A DNA stretch of 64,000 nt from Burkholderiales bacterium. GTDB lineage: Bacteria > Pseudomonadota > Gammaproteobacteria > Burkholderiales > Burkholderiaceae_C. How positions within the stretch are numbered: the first letter of the stretch is position 1; each line of letters begins with the position of its first letter. Under the pieces are notes generated by a model. It searched no databases. It had not been told where the DNA came from and saw nothing but the letters and a program-made list of their open reading frames with translations. The stretch lies in contig JAIOOS010000012.1 in the NCBI GenBank assembly GCA_021414305.1, positions 124,001 to 188,000 on the forward strand, read 5' to 3'. Shown here in pieces: positions 33,814 to 44,761 of the stretch. A program made the translations under genes and the position numbers.

Positions 33814-33823
33814 GGCATCATCG
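33814..33823 (+). promoter_or_regulatory. GGCATCATCG element at regulator 3
   Basis: GGCATCATCG identical to the copy in front of regulator 1, here 5 nt before ATG 33829. It also lies 11 nt downstream of the direct repeat of site 5, so activation or autorepression by the same bound protein is possible. Confidence 0.5.
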
Positions 33824-33828
33824 ACCGC

Positions 33829-36800
33829 ATGCTCGAGCTGACGATGTTCGGCGTGCCGGCGCTTGGCCGCGACGGCGTGCCGGTGGCGATGAAGGTGCGC
33901 AAGTCGCTCGCCCTGCTCATGCTGCTCGCGCGCAGCGGCGGGCCGGTGCCGCGCGGCCGGCTGGTGGCACTGCTCTGGCCGGCGCTCGACGAGACGACCG
34001 GCCGCCGCAACCTGCGCCGCGAGCTGGCGCGGCTGCGCGAGACCGGCGTCGGCGAAGTGATCCGGGCCGACGGCGACACCCTCGCCCTCGGCGCGTCGGT
34101 GCGCTGCGATGCCGACGCGTTCGAGGCCGCACTCGCCGCCGGCCGGCCCGACGACGCCCTCGCCGCCTGGCGCGGCCCCCCGGCCGACGGCTTCGCGCTC
34201 GGCGACGCCGATGCGTTCGACGACTGGCTGGTGCAGCAGCGCCGCCAGCTTGTTGCGCGGCGGCAGGTCGCGCTCGGCGCCTCGGCGGCGGCGCGCGAGG
34301 CGGCCGGCGACCTGGCCGGTGCGCTGGCACGGATCGAGTCGCTGCTCGCCGACGACCCGCTGCAGGAGCAGCACCACCGCGACGCGATGCGGCTGCTCGC
34401 TGCGACCGGCCGGCGCGAGGCCGCACTGGCGCAGTTCGAGCGCTGCCGCGCGCTGCTCCGCTCCGAGCTCGACCTGACGCCGATGGCGCAAACCGAGGCG
34501 CTGGCGGCGACCCTGCGCGGTGCGGCCGGGGCCGGTGCCGCCGTTGCCCCGCCGCCTGCCGCGGCCGAGGCGCCGACCGCCTCGACAGGGATGCGGCCGA
34601 CCTTGCTGCCGTCGGTGCTGCCCTTCGTCGGCCGCGCGGCGGACGTGGCACGCATGGAAGCGGCCTGGGCGACCGGCCGACCGATCGTCGTCGAAGGCGA
34701 GGCGGGCGTCGGCAAGTCGCGGCTGGCGAGCGACTTTGCCGCCGCGCACGGGCCGTTCGCGCTGGCGCGCTGCCGTGCCGGCGATGCCGGCCTGCCGTAT
34801 TCGTCGATCACGCGCGCCCTGCGCGCGCTGATGGGACCTTCGTCCGCGCTGCCCGAGCTGCCGGCCTGGGTCGGCCCGGAGCTGGCGCGCCTGATGCCCG
34901 AGCTCGGCGCGGCGCCGCCGCCGATCCGCTCCGACGAGGAGCGCAACCGCTTCTTCGAGGCCTGCGCGAGCGCCTGGCAGGCGTTGTCGGCCGACGACTT
35001 CGACGCCGTGATCGTCGACGACTGGCACCTCGCCGACGCCGCCAGCCGCAGCCTGCTCGCCTTCATCGCCGGGCGGCGCGGCGATCAGGTCTCGGCCGGG
35101 GCGCGCGAGCTGCTCCTGCTGCGGCCCGAGCTCGATGCCGCGGCCGCCGGCCTGCTGGCCGACTTCGTGGCCGCCACGGGCGCGCTGCACCTTCGCCTCG
35201 GCCCCCTGCCCGGCGACGCGGTGCTGGAGATGGTGCAGCGCCTCTCCGGCGCCGACCGGCCGCTGCGCTTCGCCGAGCGGCTCGGCCGGGCCACCGGCGG
35301 CAATCCGTTCTTCCTCGCCGAGACCCTGCGCCACCTGGTCGAGATGGAGCTGCTGACGACGAGCGACGACGGGCGCTGGCACACCCCGTTCGACGACGAC
35401 ACCGACGACTACCGCGAGCTGCCGGTGCCGGCGAGCGTGCGCGAGGCGGTGCTCGCCCGGGTGCAGCGCCTGCCGGCGGCTTCGCGCCGGGTCCTCGAGG
35501 CGGCGGCGCTCGCCGCCGAGCCGTTCGCACCCGCCCTGCTCGCGCCGGCCTGCGCCCTCTCGGAGCTGGACGCGGTGCTGGCGATCGACGACGCGATCGC
35601 CGCCCAGCTGCTGCGCGAGCACGACGGCGGCGGCTTCGCTTTCGCCCACGACCTGGTGCAGCAGGCGCTGCAGGAGTCGCTGGGGGCGGAGCGGCGCCGG
35701 CTGGTGCACCGGCGCCTGGCGCTCGGCGCCGAGAGCGCAGGTTCGCCGAGCGCGACCGTCGCCGCGCACCACGAGGCGAGCGGCGACCTCGCCCGCGCGG
35801 TGGCGCATCGCCTCGCGGCCGGCGACGAGGCGATGCGCCTGCGCGCCCTGCAGGAAGCGATCGCCCAGTGGCGACACGGCCTCGCCGACCGGCCGAACCC
35901 GGCGCAGGCGATCGCCCTGCACCGGCGGCTGCTCGACGCCGGCACGCAGCTCTCCGCGCTCGACGTGGTGGGCGAGCAGGCCGACGGGCTGGCGCTACGC
36001 CTCGCCGATCCCGCGCTGTCGCCGGCCGAGCGGATCGACGCCACCATCGCCCGGGGGCTGGCGCTGTCGCGCTCGGGCCGGCCGGTCGAGGGGCTGGCGG
36101 CGCTCGACGCGATGGCAGGCGAGCCCGTCGGCAGGCAGCGCTTCGCCTACCTCTGGGCGCGCAGCATCACCCTGAACAGCGCCGGCCGCAACGCCGAGGC
36201 GCAAGGCGCCGTGGAAGCGGCGCTCGCGCTCGACGACATCGGCGACGCCGAGCGGGTGGACCTGCTCGACTTCCTGTTCGTCTGCGAGCGCGAGAAGGGC
36301 GACCTGGCGCGCGCCCTGGTCCATGCCGAAAGCGCCCTTGCTCTCGCCAGGAAGAGCGGCGACCGACGCGCCCTGGCCCGCGCCTTCTTCCGCAGCGGCC
36401 TGGTGAAGCTGCACCTGCACGACGTGGCCGAAGCCGAGGCCGACATGCGCGCCGCGCTCGTCGAGGTCGCGCCGCTCGGCCTGGTCGGCTTCGAGCGAAT
36501 CGTTCTCTACAACCTCAGCTGCGTCTACTCCTCGCAGAGCCGGCCGGTCGACGCGCTGGCCGTGCTGCAGCGCGGACGGCAACTCTCGCCGCCGATCCTG
36601 CCGGGACACATGCGCACCGTCTATCGCACCGGCATCGCCGACGCCCAGTTCACCCTCGGCAACCTCGGCGCCTGCTGGGAAGACGCCGGCCCCGCGGCGA
36701 CCGAAGCGCTGACGGCCGAGGATCCGGTCGTGCGCATCGGCACGGCGATGTGCCTGACGGAGCCGCTGTGGCTGCTCGGCGAGCTGCCGAGCGCGCGCGC

Positions 36801-37401
36801 GTTGCTCGCCTCGCTGACCGCCGAGGAGATGGCCACGCTGCCGGTAGTCGCCGGTGAGCTGCACGTCGCCCTGGCGCAACTCGAGCTCAAGCTCGGTCGC
36901 ATCGCCGCTGCCGAGGCCTCCCTGCAAGCGTTCCACGCCGGCGACGGCGACGTCATCGAACGGGTGCGGGTGCGCGAGGCGCAAGCGCGGGCCGAGCTGG
37001 CGCTGGCACACGGTGATGCCGAGGCTGCCCTCGCGCGCCTGCCGGCCGACGACACCAAGGGCATGAACGAGGAGATGCGCGTCCGCGGCCTGGCATTGCG
37101 GGTGCGCGCCGAGAGCCGGCTCGGTTCGCTGTCGTCGCGCACCGTCGCGGCGGCGACGTACGCGCTCGCCGCCCCGGGCGTCCATCGCATCGCCGCGCTC
37201 GAGCTGCACGCGGCGCTGGCCGCCGCGGCCCACGCCGGCGTGGAGGGCGCGCCCGCCGACGCGGCCGCTGGCCATGCGGCCTGTGTCGCCCGGCTGGCGG
37301 CGTCGCTCGAGGCGCATCCGATACAGCAGCGGGCGTTCGTCGCCGGCCGGGCGGCCGAGGGCGGGACGGAGGCCCTTACCTACAATCACGCCCCTCCATG
37401 A
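33829..37401 (+). CDS. AfsR/SARP-like regulator 3 (wHTH-BTAD-AAA ATPase-helical repeats)
   Basis: A 1,190-residue regulator. [20 protein letters not shown] and [20 protein letters not shown] begin the winged helix; [20 protein letters not shown] is its recognition region; the BTAD ends [28 protein letters not shown]; Walker A GEAGVGKS (~289-296); [17 protein letters not shown]; then helical repeats. Long blocks are shared with regulator 1 ([35 protein letters not shown]), so these two are recent duplicates. ATG 33829 is taken because paralogues start there; a start at 33799 would run through the operator. The C-terminus differs from regulator 1 and its TGA overlaps the ATG of valS by 4 bp. 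Confidence 0.88.
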   Translation: MLELTMFGVPALGRDGVPVAMKVRKSLALLMLLARSGGPVPRGRLVALLWPALDETTGRRNLRRELARLRETGVGEVIRADGDTLALGASVRCDADAFEAALAAGRPDDALAAWRGPPADGFALGDADAFDDWLVQQRRQLVARRQVALGASAAAREAAGDLAGALARIESLLADDPLQEQHHRDAMRLLAATGRREAALAQFERCRALLRSELDLTPMAQTEALAATLRGAAGAGAAVAPPPAAAEAPTASTGMRPTLLPSVLPFVGRAADVARMEAAWATGRPIVVEGEAGVGKSRLASDFAAAHGPFALARCRAGDAGLPYSSITRALRALMGPSSALPELPAWVGPELARLMPELGAAPPPIRSDEERNRFFEACASAWQALSADDFDAVIVDDWHLADAASRSLLAFIAGRRGDQVSAGARELLLLRPELDAAAAGLLADFVAATGALHLRLGPLPGDAVLEMVQRLSGADRPLRFAERLGRATGGNPFFLAETLRHLVEMELLTTSDDGRWHTPFDDDTDDYRELPVPASVREAVLARVQRLPAASRRVLEAAALAAEPFAPALLAPACALSELDAVLAIDDAIAAQLLREHDGGGFAFAHDLVQQALQESLGAERRRLVHRRLALGAESAGSPSATVAAHHEASGDLARAVAHRLAAGDEAMRLRALQEAIAQWRHGLADRPNPAQAIALHRRLLDAGTQLSALDVVGEQADGLALRLADPALSPAERIDATIARGLALSRSGRPVEGLAALDAMAGEPVGRQRFAYLWARSITLNSAGRNAEAQGAVEAALALDDIGDAERVDLLDFLFVCEREKGDLARALVHAESALALARKSGDRRALARAFFRSGLVKLHLHDVAEAEADMRAALVEVAPLGLVGFERIVLYNLSCVYSSQSRPVDALAVLQRGRQLSPPILPGHMRTVYRTGIADAQFTLGNLGACWEDAGPAATEALTAEDPVVRIGTAMCLTEPLWLLGELPSARALLASLTAEEMATLPVVAGELHVALAQLELKLGRIAAAEASLQAFHAGDGDVIERVRVREAQARAELALAHGDAEAALARLPADDTKGMNEEMRVRGLALRVRAESRLGSLSSRTVAAATYALAAPGVHRIAALELHAALAAAAHAGVEGAPADAAAGHAACVARLAASLEAHPIQQRAFVAGRAAEGGTEALTYNHAPP
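37381..37386 (+). promoter_or_regulatory. Candidate -10 (TACAAT) for valS inside the regulator 3 gene
   Basis: TACAAT matches the sigma70 -10 consensus in five of six positions and ends 11 nt before the valS ATG, which would give a leader of about 5 nt. There is no convincing -35 17 bp upstream and no ribosome site before ATG, as expected for a near-leaderless transcript. Confidence 0.45.
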
Positions 37402-40271
37402 CCGAACTCGCCAAATCCTTCGACCCCGCCGCCATCGAGGCGCACTGGGGCCCCCTCTGGGAAGAAAGCGGCATCTACGAGCCGACCCTCGATCCCGCCA
37501 AGCCCTCGTTCGCGATCCAGCTGCCGCCGCCGAACGTGACCGGCACGCTGCACATGGGGCACGCGTTCCAGCACACGATCATGGATGCGCTGGTCCGCTA
37601 CCACCGGATGAAAGGCGAGAACACGCTCTGGGTGCCGGGCACCGACCACGCCGGCATCGCGACGCAGATCGTCGTCGAGCGGCAGTTGCAGGAAACCGGC
37701 CTCTCGCGCCACGACCTCGGGCGCAAGAACTTCGTCGCCCAGGTCTGGGACTGGAAGGAAACCAGCGGCTCCACCATCACCCGGCAGATGCGCCGCATGG
37801 GCGACTCGGTGGCCTGGAAGTACGAGTACTTCACCATGGACGACCGTCTCTCGGCGGTCGTCACCGACACCTTCGTCTCGCTGTTCGACCAGGGCCTGAT
37901 CTACCGCGGCAAGCGGCTGGTGAACTGGGACCCGGTGCTGCTCTCGGCCGTTTCCGACCTCGAGGTCGAGAACGAGGAACGGGCCGGGACGATGTGGCAC
38001 ATCCTCTATCCGTTCAGCGACGGCCCGCAGCCCGACGTGAACGGCGTGCCGATGAGGGGCATGCACATCGCGACCACGCGGCCCGAGACCATGCTCGCCG
38101 ACGGCGCCCTCGCCGTGCACCCCGACGACGAGCGCTACAAGCATCTGGTCGGCAAGCTGGTCGACCTGCCGCTCTGCGACCGCAAGATCCCGGTCATCGC
38201 CGACGCCTACGTCGACAAGGATTTCGGCTCGGGCTGCGTCAAGATCACCGGCGCGCACGACTTCAACGACTACCAGGTTGCAGTTCGCCACGGCCTGCCG
38301 CTGATCGTCATCTTCACGCTCGACGCGAAGATCAACGAGCAAGGCCCTGCCGCCTACCGCGGCCTCGACCGCTACGACGCGCGCAAGGCGGTGCTGAAGG
38401 ACCTCGAGGCGCAGGGCTTCCTCGAGAAGGCGGTGCCGCACCAGCACGCGGTGCCGATCTGCGTGCGCACCGGCCAGGTGGTCGAGCCGATGCTCACCGA
38501 CCAGTGGTTCGTGGCGATGACCAAGGCCGGCGCCGACGGCACCTCGATCGCCGGCAAGGCGATTGCCGCGGTCGAGACCGGCGCGGTGAAGTTCCATCCG
38601 GCGCAGTGGATCAACACCTACAACCAGTGGATGCACAACATCCAGGACTGGTGCATCTCGCGCCAGCTCTGGTGGGGGCACCAGATCCCGGCCTGGTACG
38701 GCGAGGGCGGCGAGCTGTTCGTCGCCCGCAGCGAGCACGAGGCGCACGCCAAGGCCGCGGCCGCGGGCTACGCCGGGCCGCTGACGCGCGACGCCGACGT
38801 GCTCGACACCTGGTACTCGTCGGCCCTGGTCCCCTTTTCCTCGCTCGGCTGGCCGAAGCAGACGAAGGAGCTCGAGCTCTTCCTGCCGTCGAGCGTGCTC
38901 GTCACCGGCTACGACATCATCTTCTTCTGGGTCGCCCGGATGATCATGATGACGCTGCAGTTCACCGGCCAGGTGCCGTTTCGCGACGTCTACATCCACG
39001 GCCTGGTGCGCGACGCGCAGGGCAAGCGGATGAGCAAGTCGGAAGGCAACGTGCTCGATCCGGTCGACCTGATCGACGGCATCGCCCTCGAGCCGCTGCT
39101 CGAGAAGCGCGCGACCGGCCTGCGCCGGCCCGAGACCGCGCCGACGATTCGCAAGAACACGGCGGCCGAGTTCCCGAACGGCATTCCCGGCTTCGGCGCC
39201 GACGCGGTGCGCTTCACCTTCTGCTCGCTCGCGAGCCTGGGGCGCAACGTCAATTTCGATTCGAAGCGCTGCGAGGGCTATCGCAACTTCTGCAACAAGC
39301 TCTGGAACGCGACCCGCTTCGTGCTGATGAACGCCGAGGGCAAGGACTGCGGCCTGGCGGAGCACACCAAGGCCGAGTGCGCGCCCGGCCAGCCGTTCCA
39401 CAACTACCTGACGTTCTCGCAGTCAGATCGCTGGATCGCGGGCGAGCTGCAGCGGGTGGAAGCGGCGGTCGCCGAGGGCTTCGCCGAGTACCGGCTCGAC
39501 ACCGTTGCCAACGCCATCTATTCGTTCGTCTGGGACGAATACTGCGACTGGTACCTCGAGATCGCCAAGGTGCAGCTGCAATCGGGCGCCGAGTCGGAGC
39601 AGCGCGCCACCCGGCGAACGCTGCTGCGCACGCTCGAGACGGTGCTGCGCCTGCTGCATCCGATCGCGCCCTTCATCACCGCCGAGCTGTGGGAGCGGGT
39701 CGCGGTCGTCGCCGGTCGCAAGACCGCCGAGACCGAGCACGGCATCGTCACTGCCCCCTATCCGAAGGCGCAGCTCGAGAAGGTCGACCCTCAGGCCGAC
39801 GCCTGGGTCGCGACGCTGAAGGAGATCGTCGGCAGCTGCCGCGCCCTGCGCAGCCAGATGAGCCTGGCGCCCGGCAAGCGGGTGCCGCTCTACGCCACCG
39901 GCGACGCAGGCTTCATCACCGGCGCGACTTCATTGCTGAAGGCGCTGTGCCAGGTGTCCGAGGTCAGCGTGTACGACGACGCGGGCTTCGCCGCGGCGAC
40001 CGCCGATTCGCCGGTGGCGGTGGTCGGCACGAGCCGGATCGCCCTCTACGTGGAGATCGATCGCGCCGCCGAGATCGCGCGGCTCACGAAGGAGATCGAC
40101 CGCATCGACGGCGAGATCGCCAAGCAGAACGCCAAGCTCGGCAACGAGAGCTTCGTCGCCAAGGCGCCGCCGGAGGTGGTGGCTCAGTTCAAGCAGCGCG
40201 TGGCCGAGTTCACGTCGACCATGACGCGGCTTCGAGATCAACGAGCCCGCCTGGAATCGTCGTCTCGCTGA
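37398..40271 (+). CDS. valS: Valyl-tRNA synthetase
   Basis: A 957-residue class I aminoacyl-tRNA synthetase that charges tRNA-Val. The HIGH signature is LHMGH (residues 51-55) in [16 protein letters not shown], and the KMSKS loop is RMSKS at ~543-547 in [10 protein letters not shown]. The editing domain ([19 protein letters not shown]) and the anticodon-binding domain are present, and the C-terminal coiled coil ([20 protein letters not shown]) is intact. The length is the usual ~950. The start overlaps the stop of regulator 3 (ATGA). The 3' end overlaps the antisense gene at 40210-41190 by 62 bp. An essential gene, so its placement downstream of an accessory regulator is notable. Confidence 0.97.
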   Translation: MTELAKSFDPAAIEAHWGPLWEESGIYEPTLDPAKPSFAIQLPPPNVTGTLHMGHAFQHTIMDALVRYHRMKGENTLWVPGTDHAGIATQIVVERQLQETGLSRHDLGRKNFVAQVWDWKETSGSTITRQMRRMGDSVAWKYEYFTMDDRLSAVVTDTFVSLFDQGLIYRGKRLVNWDPVLLSAVSDLEVENEERAGTMWHILYPFSDGPQPDVNGVPMRGMHIATTRPETMLADGALAVHPDDERYKHLVGKLVDLPLCDRKIPVIADAYVDKDFGSGCVKITGAHDFNDYQVAVRHGLPLIVIFTLDAKINEQGPAAYRGLDRYDARKAVLKDLEAQGFLEKAVPHQHAVPICVRTGQVVEPMLTDQWFVAMTKAGADGTSIAGKAIAAVETGAVKFHPAQWINTYNQWMHNIQDWCISRQLWWGHQIPAWYGEGGELFVARSEHEAHAKAAAAGYAGPLTRDADVLDTWYSSALVPFSSLGWPKQTKELELFLPSSVLVTGYDIIFFWVARMIMMTLQFTGQVPFRDVYIHGLVRDAQGKRMSKSEGNVLDPVDLIDGIALEPLLEKRATGLRRPETAPTIRKNTAAEFPNGIPGFGADAVRFTFCSLASLGRNVNFDSKRCEGYRNFCNKLWNATRFVLMNAEGKDCGLAEHTKAECAPGQPFHNYLTFSQSDRWIAGELQRVEAAVAEGFAEYRLDTVANAIYSFVWDEYCDWYLEIAKVQLQSGAESEQRATRRTLLRTLETVLRLLHPIAPFITAELWERVAVVAGRKTAETEHGIVTAPYPKAQLEKVDPQADAWVATLKEIVGSCRALRSQMSLAPGKRVPLYATGDAGFITGATSLLKALCQVSEVSVYDDAGFAAATADSPVAVVGTSRIALYVEIDRAAEIARLTKEIDRIDGEIAKQNAKLGNESFVAKAPPEVVAQFKQRVAEFTSTMTRLRDQRARLESSSR

Positions 40272-41190
40272 GCTCGCTGGCGCTCTTCGGCACGAACTCG
40301 AGCAGCTCGTCGAGGCGCCGGGCCACCGCCCAGGCGCTGCGCTGGCGCGCCTCGCGGGTGGTGGCCGCCACGCGCGGCGTGACCTGCAGCGTCGGGATGC
40401 CGTACAGCGGCCGCTGCGGGTCGAGCGCGCCGGGCTCCAGGCTGTCGAACCAGGCGGCGGCGATCCGCCCGCTCTTCAGCGCGGCGGCGAGCGCGGTCTC
40501 GTCGAACAGGCCCGAGTGCGCCGTGCTCACCAACACCTGGTTCGGCTTGCAATGGGTGAGGAAGCGGTCGCCGAGCAGGCCGTGGTAGCGGCTGAAGTAG
40601 GCGAGCTGCACGCAGACCACGTCGGAGCGTTCGACCAGCTCGCGCAGGCCCACCGGCGCCACCTTCCACAGCGGCCAGACGCTGTCGCTCGCGTGCAGGG
40701 CCGGGTCGTAGCCGACGATGCGCGCGCCGAAGCCGGAGAGGAGCTGGGCGATCGAGCGCGCCGAGGGCGACATGCCGACCAGGCCGATGGTGGCGCCGCC
40801 GAGCTCGCGGCCGGCGACGCTGCCGTCGGCGCCGCGGATCGGCACCCGGCGCAGCAGCGCCAGCGCGGCGCCGATCGTGAACTCGGCCTCGGCCCGGGCG
40901 CTGGCGGTGAGGCTGCGCACGATCTCGATCCGGCGTCGCTCGCAGGCGGCGAGGTCGAGGTTCTCGGCGCCGGCGCTGACCCGGCCGATCGCCACCAGCA
41001 CCGGGGCGAAGTCGAGCGTCTCCGTGTCGATGGTCACCGAGGCCGGAACGATGGTGGCGCGGACGTTGTAGAGCGAGCGGCGGAACTCGCGCGGCGCGTG
41101 CGCCAGCTCGGGGGCATGCCGAATGCTATGGCGGAGCCCGAGCCATTCGAGGACATCGGGTTCGAGCGTATCGACGACGAGCAGGTCCAT
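40210..41190 (-). CDS. Degenerate D-2-hydroxyacid dehydrogenase-like protein
   Basis: A 326-residue protein with the overall fold pattern of D-isomer-specific 2-hydroxyacid dehydrogenases ([29 protein letters not shown]-like region, [24 protein letters not shown]). Three key sites deviate: the nucleotide loop is [12 protein letters not shown] instead of GxGxxG; the TARG catalytic Arg motif is TAHSG (His225); and TPHIA is TPRVA (Arg273 instead of the catalytic His). The acidic residue at ~252 remains. It may be a binding or regulatory relative of PGDH rather than an enzyme. The gene is antisense to the last 62 bp of valS and divergent from galU. Confidence 0.75.
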   Translation of the reverse strand: MDLLVVDTLEPDVLEWLGLRHSIRHAPELAHAPREFRRSLYNVRATIVPASVTIDTETLDFAPVLVAIGRVSAGAENLDLAACERRRIEIVRSLTASARAEAEFTIGAALALLRRVPIRGADGSVAGRELGGATIGLVGMSPSARSIAQLLSGFGARIVGYDPALHASDSVWPLWKVAPVGLRELVERSDVVCVQLAYFSRYHGLLGDRFLTHCKPNQVLVSTAHSGLFDETALAAALKSGRIAAAWFDSLEPGALDPQRPLYGIPTLQVTPRVAATTREARQRSAWAVARRLDELLEFVPKSASELSETTIPGGLVDLEAASWST

Positions 41191-41265
41191 GGGAGGCGGG
41201 GGTGTGCAGGGCCGGAAGCGCCGGTCCGCGTGCCAGAATTCATCGACTCCAACGATTGTAAGTAG

Positions 41266-42132
<867 letters not shown>

Positions 42133-42151
42133 CGGACCGGTCGGTGGCTGC

Positions 42152-42379
42152 CTAGCGGCGACGCAGGTAGTGCACGAACTCGTCGTTCGCGCTCGTCTGC
42201 TCGAGCAGTTCGTTGCCGGTCTGGCGGGCGAAGGCCTGGAAGTCGCGCATCGATCCGGGATCGGTCGCCACGACCTTGAGCACGTCGCCGCTCGACATCT
42301 CGGCAAGCGCCTTCTTCGCCTTGAGGATGGGCAGCGGACAGTTCATGCCGCGGGTGTCGAGCTCCTTCTGCGCTTCCAT
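42152..42379 (-). CDS. TusA/SirA-like sulfur carrier protein
   Basis: A 75-residue cytoplasmic protein, LDTRGMNCPLPILKAKKALAEM, with Cys14 in the CPxP motif that carries persulfide in the TusA family, followed by the typical SGDVLKVVATDPGS and FVHYLRRR end. It could be TusA proper (tRNA 2-thiouridine relay) or one of its paralogues such as YedF-type. It is encoded downstream of the Nudix and CysM genes with a 19-bp gap, so a link to cysteine/sulfur metabolism fits. Confidence 0.9.
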   Translation of the reverse strand: MEAQKELDTRGMNCPLPILKAKKALAEMSSGDVLKVVATDPGSMRDFQAFARQTGNELLEQTSANDEFVHYLRRR

Positions 42380-42398
42380 CTCTGCAATCCTTCTCTGC

Positions 42399-42962
42399 TC
42401 AATCGACGTCGACTTCGGTGGCGCGCTTGCCCGGGGGCAGCTCCATGTACTGCGGCTCGATGCCGCGCGAGCGCAGCCAGTCGGCGAGCGCGTAGCCGGT
42501 GCCCGCCGGCCAGCACTTGACCTTCTCCGGCGCGATCGTCCGGTAGTCGATCAGCTCGGGCGAAAGCCGGATCTCGCCGCGCGCCGCGACGTGGTACGCG
42601 ATGATCACCTGATTCATGCGCAGGAACTCGTAGGCGCCGATCAACGAGACCGACTCGGCCGTGAGGGAAGTCTCTTCCTTCACCTCGCGCGCGATGCCCT
42701 CCTTCGGCGATTCGCCCGCTTCCATGAAGCCGGTGATCAGGCCGAAGAACTTGCCGGGCCAGGCGGCGTTGCGGGCGAGCAGGAGCTGGCCGTCCCGGTC
42801 GACCAGCTCGATCACCGCGGCGAGCACCGGCGTCGGGTTGCCCCAGTGGGTCCAGCCGCAGGCCGGGCAGCGCAGCCGCGTCTTGGCGCCGCCGTCTTCC
42901 TCGAGCGAGATGGGCGCGAGCGCGGTGGCGCAGTTGGTGCAGAACCGGACTTCGAAGCTCAT
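42399..42962 (-). CDS. Nudix hydrolase with zinc ribbon (NudC-like)
   Basis: A 187-residue protein. An N-terminal zinc ribbon has C8xxC11 and C32xxC35 (FCTNCATAL, RCPACGW). The Nudix box at residues 78-100 is GFMEAGESPKEGIAREVKEETSL, which fits G-x5-E-x7-REUxEExGU except the final Gly, replaced by Ser. It hydrolyses a nucleoside diphosphate linked compound, possibly NADH. Start ATG 42962 overlaps the stop of cysM by 4 bp, so translation is coupled. Confidence 0.85.
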   Translation of the reverse strand: MSFEVRFCTNCATALAPISLEEDGGAKTRLRCPACGWTHWGNPTPVLAAVIELVDRDGQLLLARNAAWPGKFFGLITGFMEAGESPKEGIAREVKEETSLTAESVSLIGAYEFLRMNQVIIAYHVAARGEIRLSPELIDYRTIAPEKVKCWPAGTGYALADWLRSRGIEPQYMELPPGKRATEVDVD

Positions 42963-43876
42963 GCGGGGAACACGCCGGTCGAGAGATAACGGTCGCCGCG
43001 GTCGCAGACGACGAAGACGATGGTCGCGTTCTTCACCGTCTCGGCGATCTGCAGCGCGACCCAGCACGCGCCCGCGGCCGAGATGCCGGCGAAGATGCCT
43101 TCCTCGCGCGCCAGCCGCCGGGTGGTCTCCTCGGCGTCGGACTGGGAAACGAGCACCAGTTCGTCGACCGCCTTCGGGTCGTAGATCTTCGGCAGGTACT
43201 GCTCGGGCCACTTGCGGATGCCCGGAATGCGAGAGCCTTCGTTCGGCTGCGCGCCGATGATCCGCACCTCGGGGTTCTTCTCCTTCAGGAAGCGCGAGAC
43301 GCCGGTGATCGTGCCGGTGGTGCCCATCGCGCTCACGAAGTGGGTGATGCGGCCGCCGGTGTCCTTCCAGATCTCGGGGCCGGTGGTCTCGTAGTGGATG
43401 CGCGGGTTGTCGGGGTTGGCGAACTGGTCGAGCACCACGCCCTTGCCGTCCTTCTGCATCTGCTCGGCGAGATCGCGCGCGTACTCCATGCCGCCCGAGC
43501 GCGGCGTCAGGATCAGCTCGGCGCCGAACGCCTTCATCGTCTGCGCCCGCTCGACGCTCAGGTCCTCCGGCATGATCAGCAGCATGCGGTAGCCGCGGAT
43601 CGCCGCGGCCATCGCCAGGGCGATGCCGGTGTTGCCCGAGGTCGCCTCGATCAGCGTGTCGCCGGGCTTGATCGTGCCGCGCTCCTCGGCGCGGCGGATC
43701 ATGCTGATCGCGGGGCGGTCCTTCACCGAGCCGGCCGGGTTGTTTCCCTCGAGCTTGCCGAGCAGGACGTTGCCGCGCTCGGCGTTGGCCGCGCCCGGCA
43801 GGCGCACCAGGCGCACCAGGGGCGTGGCGCCGATCGTGTCCTCGATCGTCGGGTAGCGCGGGGCGGAGTCGGTCAT
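42959..43876 (-). CDS. cysM: Cysteine synthase B (O-acetylserine sulfhydrylase)
   Basis: A 305-residue PLP enzyme that forms cysteine from O-acetylserine and sulfide or thiosulfate. PLP-lysine is Lys52 in LEGNNPAGSVKDRP, the substrate loop is TSGNTGIAL (~79-87) and the PLP-phosphate loop is GTTGTITGVSRFL. The length and the motif QFANPDNPRIHYETTGPEIW match CysM rather than CysK. It starts at ATG 43876, 20 bp after the tRNA-Leu gene. Downstream are the Nudix and TusA-like genes, forming a small operon. Confidence 0.9.
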   Translation of the reverse strand: MTDSAPRYPTIEDTIGATPLVRLVRLPGAANAERGNVLLGKLEGNNPAGSVKDRPAISMIRRAEERGTIKPGDTLIEATSGNTGIALAMAAAIRGYRMLLIMPEDLSVERAQTMKAFGAELILTPRSGGMEYARDLAEQMQKDGKGVVLDQFANPDNPRIHYETTGPEIWKDTGGRITHFVSAMGTTGTITGVSRFLKEKNPEVRIIGAQPNEGSRIPGIRKWPEQYLPKIYDPKAVDELVLVSQSDAEETTRRLAREEGIFAGISAAGACWVALQIAETVKNATIVFVVCDRGDRYLSTGVFPA

Positions 43877-43896
43877 CGGGCGTCCGGGATTGCCGC

Positions 43897-43981
43897 TGGT
43901 GCCTCGGGTCGGAATCGAACCGACACTCCTCGCGGAACGGGATTTTGAGTCCCGCGCGTCTACCAATTTCGCCACCGAGGC
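43897..43981 (-). tRNA. tRNA-Leu (CAA)
   Basis: 85 nt including encoded CCA. On the minus strand the acceptor stem GCCTCGG pairs with CCGAGGC, and the TPsiC arm contains GGTTCGATTCC. The anticodon loop is CTCAAAA with anticodon CAA, for UUG codons, and the long variable arm confirms a class II tRNA. It lies immediately upstream of cysM in the same direction. tRNA-Leu is a common site of integration, but no attachment-site repeat is evident here. Confidence 0.95.
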
Positions 43982-44076
43982 TGCGGGGCTCGAAGAGGCG
44001 GCGAGTTTGCCATAGCGGCAGATTTCGAGACGCACGCCCGTAGACTCTCGGCTCCCCTCGCACCCTCGCTCGCCGC

Positions 44077-44667
44077 ATGCCCTCCTTGCCTCCGGCCACA
44101 CAGGCCCTCCTGCTCGCCAACGTCGCCGTCTTCTTTCTCGAGCGCCTGCTCGGCGGCGCGCTGTTCGGGCCGCTGGCCCTCTGGCCGATCGGCAGCGGCC
44201 TGTTCTGGCCCTGGCAGATCGCGAGCTATTCGTTCCTGCACGGCAGCTTCGAGCACCTGTTCTTCAACATGCTCGGCCTGTGGATGTTCGGCTCCGAGCT
44301 CGAGCAGGTCTGGGGCCGCAAGCGCTACCTGCAGTTCTACGCGGCGAGCGTCGTCGCCGCGGCGCTGACGCAGCTCCTGGTCAACGCCCTGCTCGGCTCG
44401 AACGTGCCGACGATCGGCGCCTCGGGCGGCCTGTTCGGCCTGCTCCTCGCCTACGCGATGATCTTTCCGAACCGGATCATCCTGCTGTTCTTCGTCATCC
44501 CGATGAAGGCGAAGTGGCTGGTCGCGCTGTACGGCCTGCTCGAGCTCTACCAGGGCGCCTACGTCATGAACACCGGCGTGGCCCACTTCGCGCACCTCGG
44601 CGGCATGCTGGGCGGGCTGCTGACGATCCGCTTCTGGCGCCGCCAGCCGCCGTTCGGGCGGCGCTGA
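44077..44667 (+). CDS. Rhomboid family intramembrane serine protease
   Basis: A 196-residue, six-helix membrane protein. The catalytic Ser116 is in GASGGLFG and the catalytic His173 in HFAHLGGM; the N64 of HLFFNM, which stabilises the oxyanion, is present. Rhomboids cleave substrate TM helices in the inner membrane. The start is the first ATG with the right spacing to helix 1. A TAGACT -10-like sequence is found at 44041-44046. Single gene upstream of the HtrA-like gene, 94 bp apart. Confidence 0.9.
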   Translation: MPSLPPATQALLLANVAVFFLERLLGGALFGPLALWPIGSGLFWPWQIASYSFLHGSFEHLFFNMLGLWMFGSELEQVWGRKRYLQFYAASVVAAALTQLLVNALLGSNVPTIGASGGLFGLLLAYAMIFPNRIILLFFVIPMKAKWLVALYGLLELYQGAYVMNTGVAHFAHLGGMLGGLLTIRFWRRQPPFGRR

Positions 44668-44761
44668 CGCCCTCCGGTCGGAAAAAAAGCCCCTGCCGCC
44701 CACCGGGCCATCGGCCCGGATCATGCTTCGTTGGAACCTTTCCGACCGAGCGAGGGCCGCC

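Noticed and set aside
43897..43981. tRNA-Leu as an integration site of a mobile element
   Set aside because: No integrase gene and no direct repeat of the tRNA 3' end found in the flanks; neighbours are housekeeping genes.
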